A stretch of DNA of 8,495 bases, taken from the NCBI GenBank assembly GCA_031268055.1, contig JAIRXY010000020.1:1-8495 (forward strand), written 5' to 3'. The notes under the pieces are model-generated. The model did no database searches and was not told where the DNA came from. It was given only the letters and a program-made list of their open reading frames with translations. This document shows positions 1 through 4,676 of this stretch, piece by piece. A program made the position numbers and the translations under genes. This DNA comes from Prevotellaceae bacterium. Lineage in GTDB: Bacteria; Bacteroidota; Bacteroidia; Bacteroidales; UBA932. Position 1 is the stretch's first letter. Each line of letters opens with the position of its first letter.

Positions 1-1447
1 CACGTCGGGGCATCCTGCCATAGGGGAGCACGGCTTTGCGCTGGGCAGCTTCGCCGTCAGCGACGGTAACGACGGCAAGAACTATACGGTCACTGTTCCC
101 GCCGCTGCGACTTTCAGCGTATCCAAGCTGGAGCTGACGCACAATATCGTGGTGGACACCTCCAAGGTATACGACGGCACAGACACAGCGAAGTACACGG
201 GCAGCGGCCTGACCAACGCGCTTTCCGGCGACAACGTGTCGTTGGACGACTTCACGTTAAATTATGCCACCGTCAACGCAGATGCCGGCATAGCCGTTAC
301 CCCCAGCCAATGGAAGCTGACGGGCACGGACACGGGCTGCTATACGCTGCCTGCTTTCGGAGAGCAAAAGGCCACCATCACGGCGCACCCCATTATGCTC
401 TCCATACAGCAGGGTAGTGTGGCCTACGGCGACTTGGTAAATCCCACGGTAAGCATTGCCTCCGGCTCGTCGCTGGCAAGCCGCGACGAGTTACCCTCCA
501 ACTCCGGCACGCTGCTGGCCATCACCGGCGATACGAGCACGTCGGGGCATCCTGCCATAGGGGAGCACGGCTTTGCGCTGGGCAGCTTCGCCGTCAGCGA
601 CGGTAACGGCGGCAAGAACTACGAGGTCACTGTTCCCACTACGACTTTCAGCGTATCCAAGCTGGAGCTGACGCACAACATCGCGGTGGCCAGCGCCAAA
701 GAGTACGACGGCACAGACACGGCGAAGTATACAGGCGACGGCCTGACCAACGCGCTTTCCGGCGACAACGTGTCGCTGGTTGACTTCACGTTAAATTACG
801 CCACCGTCAACGCAGACACCGGCATAGCCGTTACCCCCAGCCAATGGAAGCTGACGGGTGCGGACACGGGCAGCTATACGCTGCCGGCTTTCGGAGAGCA
901 AAAGGCCACCATCACGGCGCGCCTCATTACGCTCTCCATACAGCAGGATGATGTGAACTACGGAGATTCGCTATCGCCCGCGGTAGCTCTCGCCTCCGGC
1001 TCGTCGCTGGTAAGCTGCGACACCTCGTTCGTTGGCGCGCTGGCCGTCACCGGCGATACGAGCACATCGGGTCGCCTTGCCGCAGGGCAGCATGGCTTTG
1101 CGCTGGGTACCTTCGCCGTTAGCGATGGCAACGGCGGCAAAAATTACGAAATTGCTATCCCCTCCGGAGCAACTTTCACCGTATCCCCGCTAATGCTGAT
1201 GTACAGCATCGCTGTGGACAGCGCCAAGGAGTACGATGGCACAACCACGGCAGGGTACACGGGCGACAGCCTAACCGGTGTGCTCTCCGGCGACAACGTG
1301 TCGCTGGACGACTTCACGTTAAATTACGCCACCCCCAGCGCAGGCGACAGCATAGCCGTTACCCCCAGCCAGTGGAAGCTGACGGGTGCGGACACGGGCT
1401 GCTACGCATTGCCGGACTTCGGAAAGAAAACGGCTGACATCATCCCC
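1..1447 (+). repeat. Tandem in-frame YDG/MBG coding repeats (about 530 bp units)
   Basis: Units begin at 149, 683 and 1211, giving periods of 534 and 528 bp (178 and 176 codons). Bases 1-148 are the tail of a further upstream unit. Bases 1-71 match 538-608 exactly, and the following stretch differs by a few substitutions and one codon-sized indel. The YDG halves at 149-391 and 683-928 are also nearly identical, including synonymous sites; the copy at 1211-1447 is somewhat more diverged. All length differences are multiples of three, so the frame is kept. High identity at silent positions suggests recent duplication or gene conversion. The similarity stops at about 1447, where a different MBG-type module follows. 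Confidence 0.93.
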
Positions 1448-2629
1448 GCTCCGCTAAGAATTACGCCAGACACTTTGCAATCAAAGATCTATAAAGATCC
1501 GGATCCTGCCCTGACCTACACCGCCAGCGGCTGGAAAACTGAGAGCGACAGCCTCAACCAGCGTAGCATACTCACCGGCGAGCTGAGCCGCGATGCCGGC
1601 GCTCAGGCAGGCGACTACGAAATAACGTTGGGTACCCTCAAGGCAAACGGCAGCTACAGCATCATCTTTGTTGAGGGCGTGAAGTTTAGGATTATCAGAG
1701 AGCTGATGTCGTCGCTTTCAATAGCCTACGGCGACGGCGACATCCTTGCGCATTGGGGTAGCGATTCGATAGCCGATACCATCCGCTACGAAGTACCCTG
1801 TGATAAGAATGACGCCGCCAAGCAGCTAACTCTCCACTACGACGCTTTGTCCGGCGTAACCGGACGCTTTGTCGAGGAAGAGAATATCGTAGGTAAAGGT
1901 GGAGAAACCGTCGAAGATGCCGTGAGCGGTGACCTGATAGTTGATATGGGGAACGCCGGACGCAAGTCTCTAACCATAGAGCTGCACGATGCTTCTACAG
2001 ACCTCTCCAAGCGCTACACGATAATGCTGGAGAAGAAGTTTGAGCTGTTCTACATCATCCGTGAGCATCTCGGCCACCTCCGCGTGGTGCACAACAACCC
2101 TTTGCTCAACGGTCATGGCATGGAGTTCTCCGTCTGCGACTGGTACCAGTGGAGTTGGGACAGGAGCGAATGGGAGCTGGTAGCCTTCGGGCCGCTTTAC
2201 TACACCGCGGGGGCAAGCGTTCGCGACAACAAGTTCACCGACCGCGATTCGATGTACGTCAAGCTGATCACCACCGACAACATTCTCCTCGAAACCTGCC
2301 CCGACGTTAGCAAGAATGCTGACAAGGACACCGTCGCAGGCGGCGGCGATACTGGCGATACAAGATCGGTGGACTTGTCGGTTTACCCCAACCCTGTAGC
2401 AACAGGTGGTACCATCAAGCTAAAGCAGGCTGAGCTTGCTGACGGAGAAGATGCGCCCTACACCGCCTTTTACCTCTTTGACGCTCAGGGGCGGCTTACC
2501 CTCACGGGCAGCTTCTCCGCCCTTCGCGGCGGCCTGACCATGCCGGAAGCGCCCGGAATTTACCACCTCGTTCTCGAAGGTAAGGCCGGTAGGAAGGTGG
2601 TTAAGGTTGCAGTAGGGCAACAAAAATAA
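1..2629 (+). CDS. Modular repeat surface protein with T9SS sorting domain (3' part only)
   Basis: The frame is open from base 2 to the TAA at 2627-2629, so the gene begins outside the window. The GTG at 149 is an internal valine inside a repeat, not a start. In order I see: the tail of an MBG-like module (2-148); YDG-type module 1 (149-391, motif VYDGTDTAKYTG); an MBG-like module (392-682); YDG module 2 (683-928) and another MBG-like module (929-1210); YDG module 3 (1211-1447); a diverged MBG_2-type module (1448-1696, KIYKDPDPALTYTASG); an unassigned region (about 1697-2074); a Trp-rich Ig-like region (about 2075-2308, DWYQWSW to ETCPD); a Gly/Asp/Thr linker; and a T9SS type A sorting domain (2369-2626). 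Such proteins are exported by the Sec system, cross the outer membrane through T9SS and are anchored or released. Adhesion or a surface-stalk role is inference; no catalytic motif is visible. A convergent gene cluster lies downstream. Confidence 0.9.
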   Translation, partial: TSGHPAIGEHGFALGSFAVSDGNDGKNYTVTVPAAATFSVSKLELTHNIVVDTSKVYDGTDTAKYTGSGLTNALSGDNVSLDDFTLNYATVNADAGIAVTPSQWKLTGTDTGCYTLPAFGEQKATITAHPIMLSIQQGSVAYGDLVNPTVSIASGSSLASRDELPSNSGTLLAITGDTSTSGHPAIGEHGFALGSFAVSDGNGGKNYEVTVPTTTFSVSKLELTHNIAVASAKEYDGTDTAKYTGDGLTNALSGDNVSLVDFTLNYATVNADTGIAVTPSQWKLTGADTGSYTLPAFGEQKATITARLITLSIQQDDVNYGDSLSPAVALASGSSLVSCDTSFVGALAVTGDTSTSGRLAAGQHGFALGTFAVSDGNGGKNYEIAIPSGATFTVSPLMLMYSIAVDSAKEYDGTTTAGYTGDSLTGVLSGDNVSLDDFTLNYATPSAGDSIAVTPSQWKLTGADTGCYALPDFGKKTADIIPAPLRITPDTLQSKIYKDPDPALTYTASGWKTESDSLNQRSILTGELSRDAGAQAGDYEITLGTLKANGSYSIIFVEGVKFRIIRELMSSLSIAYGDGDILAHWGSDSIADTIRYEVPCDKNDAAKQLTLHYDALSGVTGRFVEEENIVGKGGETVEDAVSGDLIVDMGNAGRKSLTIELHDASTDLSKRYTIMLEKKFELFYIIREHLGHLRVVHNNPLLNGHGMEFSVCDWYQWSWDRSEWELVAFGPLYYTAGASVRDNKFTDRDSMYVKLITTDNILLETCPDVSKNADKDTVAGGGDTGDTRSVDLSVYPNPVATGGTIKLKQAELADGEDAPYTAFYLFDAQGRLTLTGSFSALRGGLTMPEAPGIYHLVLEGKAGRKVVKVAVGQQK
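2369..2626 (+). other. T9SS type A C-terminal sorting domain (coding region)
   Basis: The last 86 residues begin with VDLSVYPNPVATGGTIKL and contain YLFDAQGRL, a Pro-Gly-Ile-Tyr turn (APGIYHLVL) and a basic end (GKAGRKVVKVAV). This matches the Por secretion system C-terminal sorting domain family (TIGR04183 type): the opening YPNP motif, the central 'D.GR' strand turn and the closing 'PGIY.L......KVVK' strands. In characterised species this domain directs passage through the type IX translocon and is usually removed or linked to a surface glycolipid. Its presence implies T9SS components elsewhere in the genome. Confidence 0.93.
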
Positions 2630-2634
2630 GGAAA

Positions 2635-2678
2635 GCTCTAAACCTTGAATCAAGCGAGCCGAGTTCAAGGTTCAGAGC
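2635..2678 (-). terminator. Long imperfect hairpin after surface-protein stop, probable minus-strand terminator
   Basis: Bases 2635-2649 pair with 2664-2678: five pairs (GCTCT/AGAGC), one A/C mismatch, then nine perfect pairs (AACCTTGAA/TTCAAGGTT), with a 14-base loop. Read on the minus strand, the stem is followed by TTTCCTTATTTTTG, an imperfect U-rich tract, so it could end transcripts coming from the phosphoesterase side. On the plus strand no T-run follows, so there it may only protect the 3' end of the mRNA. Confidence 0.55.
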
Positions 2679-2713
2679 CGCTGGGCTGATGCCAAAGCCC
2701 TGGCCAATAAAGA

Positions 2714-2756
2714 TTTCCCGCTCCGTAGCCTAAAGGCCACGCGAGCGGGGAATTTT
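2714..2756 (+). terminator. Rho-independent-type terminator for the surface-protein gene
   Basis: CCCGCTC at 2717-2723 pairs with GAGCGGG at 2743-2749. Inside, CGT pairs with ACG and GCC with GGC around a TAAA loop (2731-2734), with one A/C mismatch and one bulged C. The stem is followed by AATTTTAT on the plus strand. A long GC-rich stem with a short T-run about 90 bases after the stop codon fits an intrinsic terminator. The T-run is short, so efficiency is uncertain. Confidence 0.65.
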
Positions 2757-2841
2757 ATGTTGAAGCAAGTAACCTCAGTAGGCATTCGGATTTATGGCCG
2801 ACAGATTGAAAAGTTGAACAACCCTATAGCGGGTATGTTGC

Positions 2842-2865
2842 GCGCACCCTGTTTTTCGGGTGTGC
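2842..2865. repeat. Short GC-rich inverted repeat downstream of the phosphoesterase gene
   Basis: GCGCACCC (2842-2849) pairs with GGGTGTGC (2858-2865), an 8-pair stem with one G-U pair when read on the plus strand, around a T-rich 8-base loop. It lies about 30 bases beyond the phosphoesterase stop. No clear T-run follows on either strand, so it may stabilise a 3' end rather than terminate. Confidence 0.45.
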
Positions 2866-2872
2866 AGATTTC

Positions 2873-2900
2873 ATTCAAAATTCAAAATTCAAAATTCAAA
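2873..2900. repeat. Four tandem copies of the heptamer ATTCAAA
   Basis: ATTCAAA occurs four times head to tail without mismatch and is followed by ATTTTTT. Its rightmost copy overlaps the 3' end of the phosphoesterase gene: on the minus strand each TTTGAAT unit carries a TGA, and the first of them (2896-2898) is the stop codon. Because the period is seven, successive TGAs fall in all three minus-strand frames. Simple AT-rich heptamer arrays of this kind are familiar in intergenic DNA of Bacteroidota and cyanobacteria; their function is not established. Confidence 0.9.
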
Positions 2901-3390
2901 ATTTTTTCTTCCATTCTCCCACCTCAAGGTTGCTCATGTTGCCGTCCTTTACGTCGAGGCGCACGGCGGTGCGCACGGTGTGGAGTCCGTACTTGCCGGC
3001 TGCGCCGGGGTTGATGTGCAGGAGATTGAGCTTCTTGTCGAACATTACCTTGAGGATGTGCGAATGTCCGCAAACAAAGAGCTTTGGCGGGTTGCTTCGC
3101 AGCATACCTACAACCGACGGGTCGTACCTGCCCGGGTAGCCGCCAATGTGCGTCATAAGCACGTCCACCCCTTCGCATACAAACCGCTGGTGAAGCGGGT
3201 AGGAGCGGCGTACTTCTTCGCCGTCAATGTTGCCGTACACGGCGCGCAGAGGCTTGAACGCGGCAATGGCGTCGGCAATGTAGGCGCTGCCAACGTCGCC
3301 AGCGTGCCACACCTCGTCCACTTCGGCAAAGAAGCGGCACAGCGGCTCGTCAAACAGCCCATGCGTATCCGATAAAATTCCTACTTTCAT
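2896..3390 (-). CDS. YfcE/MJ0936-family metallophosphoesterase
   Basis: This 164-residue protein is a complete single-domain calcineurin-like phosphoesterase. The family's dimetal ligands are visible in order: D8 and H10 (SDTHG), D32 (HAGDVG), N54 (YGNID), H81 (MTHIGGYPGRYD) and the GHSH motif at 108-111, followed by NPGA at 127-130. Relatives hydrolyse phosphodiesters with Mn2+ or similar metals; the natural substrate is not known and cannot be read from sequence. There is no signal peptide, so it should be cytoplasmic. The ATG at 3388-3390 gives the expected MKVGILSDTHG start. It lies 38 bases after ompH B and is probably the last gene of the cluster. Unlike its neighbours, its leader is GC-rich and contains a small hairpin just before the start. 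The stop codon lies inside a heptamer repeat. Confidence 0.92.
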   Translation of the reverse strand: MKVGILSDTHGLFDEPLCRFFAEVDEVWHAGDVGSAYIADAIAAFKPLRAVYGNIDGEEVRRSYPLHQRFVCEGVDVLMTHIGGYPGRYDPSVVGMLRSNPPKLFVCGHSHILKVMFDKKLNLLHINPGAAGKYGLHTVRTAVRLDVKDGNMSNLEVGEWKKKF

Positions 3391-3394
3391 ACGG

Positions 3395-3408
3395 GCAAGC
3401 GACCTTGC
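3395..3408. repeat. Small hairpin just upstream of the phosphoesterase start
   Basis: GCAAG (3395-3399) and CTTGC (3404-3408) form a 5-pair stem with a 4-base loop, ending four bases before the ATG of the phosphoesterase on the minus strand. A second mini-dyad (GGC/GCC, 3412-3422) lies next to it. The structure covers the region where a ribosome would bind. Either could be chance; the stems are short. Confidence 0.3.
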
Positions 3409-3428
3409 TTTGGCGTTTTGCCTACCCC

Positions 3429-3980
3429 TTACCTTACGGCGGCGGCAGCCTTGGGTAGCGTTTTGTTGGCAGGAATATTGAGCTCTTTCCTCACTAAGTC
3501 CGTAATGTCAACGCTCTGCCCATCGTCCCAGTAGGCTAACGCAGCGTTGCTCACGTCAAAAATGTAGGTAAAGCCGTTGTCCTTGCCCACCTTTTTCACG
3601 GCGTTGGTTGCCTTTTCGATAACAGGGCGCAGCAGCTCCATTTGGCGCTTTTGCAGGTCTTCGCGAGCCGTAACCTGAAACTCCTGTATGCGCTGCCCTT
3701 TATCCTGAAGGTCTTTCTCCTTGGTCTCGCGAATGGCGTCCGACCACGTGCGGGCTTTTTGCTGGTACTCTTGCAGCATCTTGTTATACTCAACCTGCAT
3801 AACCTCTATCATTTCTTCGAGGTCTTTTCCGTAGGCCATGTACTTAGACTCTGCCGAATCGCGCTCGGGCATCAGCGCCAGCATTTCCTGTCCGTTGATG
3901 TGGCCAAACTTGTAGGTCTGCTGCGCCTTTGCGCCGAAAGCTACCGCGGCAAGCGCTGCGCATAAAATTAATTTTTTCAT
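3429..3980 (-). CDS. OmpH/Skp-family periplasmic chaperone, paralogue B
   Basis: This 183-residue protein starts with a signal peptide (MKKLILCAALAAVAFGAKA, likely cut after A19). The mature form opens with a short strand (YKFGHINGQEML), then a long charged helical region (about residues 41-130, rich in E, K, Q and M) expected to form the coiled-coil tentacle of Skp. It closes with the family's C-terminal strand and helix (GFTYIFDVSN, then DITDLVRKELNI). Skp-type proteins trimerise and hold unfolded outer-membrane proteins in the periplasm for delivery to BamA, which is encoded two genes upstream. It ends in a short Lys/Ala-rich tail (KTLPKAAAAVR) absent from paralogue A. The gene is 133 bases after paralogue A and 38 before the phosphoesterase. 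No Shine-Dalgarno is visible; the leader is A-rich (AAAAAAACGGTT). Confidence 0.92.
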   Translation of the reverse strand: MKKLILCAALAAVAFGAKAQQTYKFGHINGQEMLALMPERDSAESKYMAYGKDLEEMIEVMQVEYNKMLQEYQQKARTWSDAIRETKEKDLQDKGQRIQEFQVTAREDLQKRQMELLRPVIEKATNAVKKVGKDNGFTYIFDVSNAALAYWDDGQSVDITDLVRKELNIPANKTLPKAAAAVR

Positions 3981-4019
3981 AACCGTTTTTTTACTCAGAT
4001 TTTAGAATTAATACTTGTC

Positions 4020-4033
4020 ATTTTGCACAAAAT
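4020..4033. promoter_or_regulatory. Dyad in the ompH-ompH spacer, possible regulatory site
   Basis: ATTTTG and CAAAAT flank a 2-base centre, a perfect 6-bp inverted repeat about 40 bases before the ATG of ompH B. It lies in the longest gap inside the cluster (3981-4113, 133 bases, AT-rich near the gene). That gap could hold an internal promoter, but I cannot find a convincing Bacteroidota TTTG / TAnnTTTG pair at proper spacing. The dyad may be chance in AT-rich DNA. Confidence 0.2.
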
Positions 4034-4113
4034 TTCACTTGTAACTATGTCACGCTATTCCGATTCACATTTGAAGTTAGATGTTGCTTATCCGGCCTCA
4101 GCATTTGGCTCAA

Positions 4114-4632
4114 TCAAAATCCCAACCTTTTCAGCACGTCGTCGCTCCTGTCGTATCTTGGGTTGATGTAGATGAGCGATGGGTTGTTTGCCGCGTCGAA
4201 AATAACGGCGTAACCGCCTTCGGCGGCAAGGTCTTTAACGGCGTTGTACAGCTGGTCTTGTATTGGCTTGAGCAGCTCCTCGCGCTTTTTGAACAGCGTT
4301 CCTTCCGGCCCAAAATGCGTACGTTGCAGGTCTTTTGCCTCCTTTTCTTTGGTGATAATCTCCTCCTCCCGCTTGCGCTTCATCTCCTCGGTGAGGAGCA
4401 TTTTTTCGGCCTGAAAAGTGCGAAACATTTCGTCGACTTTTTTGTAGAGGTCGTCCACCTCTTTTTGGTATCCGGTGGCGTACTTGTCCACCTGCTCCTG
4501 CGCATTCTTATACTTTGGCATTTTGTGCAGGATGTACTCCGAATCTATCACGGCATACTTTTGCGCCTGCGCTGCGCCTGCTCCCAGCAGTAGCGCTGCC
4601 GCCGTTGTTGCTACTAAAAATATCTTTTTCAT
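4114..4632 (-). CDS. OmpH/Skp-family periplasmic chaperone, paralogue A
   Basis: This 172-residue protein has a clear signal peptide ending in Ala-Gln-Ala (likely cut after A23). The mature N-terminus QKYAVIDSEYILHKMPKY is the typical Bacteroidota OmpH opening ('yvd.eyIl..mP.y'). A highly charged helical arm spans about residues 42-130 (KKVDEMFRTFQAEK, EEMKRKREEEI). The C-terminal piece (GGYAVIFDAANNPSLIYINP, ending in DVLKRLGF) completes the small beta body of Skp. Expected role: a trimeric periplasmic holdase for outer-membrane proteins on their way to BamA. It begins 44 bases after the bamA stop, and a second OmpH follows. Overall similarity to paralogue B is low outside the family core, so the two are old paralogues rather than a recent duplication. 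The start is preceded by TTTTTTGAATT, with no Shine-Dalgarno. Confidence 0.93.
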   Translation of the reverse strand: MKKIFLVATTAAALLLGAGAAQAQKYAVIDSEYILHKMPKYKNAQEQVDKYATGYQKEVDDLYKKVDEMFRTFQAEKMLLTEEMKRKREEEIITKEKEAKDLQRTHFGPEGTLFKKREELLKPIQDQLYNAVKDLAAEGGYAVIFDAANNPSLIYINPRYDRSDDVLKRLGF

Positions 4633-4676
4633 AATTCAAAAAATTTATTGTCAATAATTCAAAGTTCATGGCTGCG

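Larger units (their letters stand above)
2630..2895. other. Non-coding convergent junction with hairpins
   Basis: This stretch separates the plus-strand surface protein from the minus-strand phosphoesterase. It holds no credible gene: the short open frames here have no family resemblance and overlap structured or repetitive DNA. It contains hairpins at 2635-2678, 2714-2756 and 2842-2865, a small ACCC/GGGT dyad at 2821-2834, and most of the heptamer repeat starting at 2873. The layout fits a shared 3' region in which transcripts from both sides end. Confidence 0.75.

Noticed and set aside
149..151. GTG as start codon of the surface-protein gene
   Set aside because: It is a valine within a repeat unit, aligned with alanine codons at 683 and 1211, and the frame stays open to the left edge with matching repeat sequence.
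424..1140. Minus-strand open frames inside the repeats (424-615, 491-676, 958-1140)
   Set aside because: They are antisense shadows that recur because the repeats recur; no family signal.
2873..2900. Heptamer array as a CRISPR or attachment site
   Set aside because: Units are contiguous 7-mers with no spacers, and no integrase or cas gene is nearby.
2757..3375. Plus-strand open frames from 2757 and 2860 over the junction and phosphoesterase
   Set aside because: They translate the heptamer repeat and the antisense of a clear metallophosphoesterase; low-complexity, no family resemblance.
4081..4593. 170-residue plus-strand frame opposite ompH A
   Set aside because: Antisense to a well-supported OmpH gene; Leu/Val/His-rich shadow without motif.
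4633..4676. TTGACA-like and TTTG-like promoter boxes between bamA and ompH A
   Set aside because: A -10 placed at normal spacing from TTGACA would fall on the start codon, and the TTTG to TAnnTTT spacing is too short for the Bacteroidota consensus.
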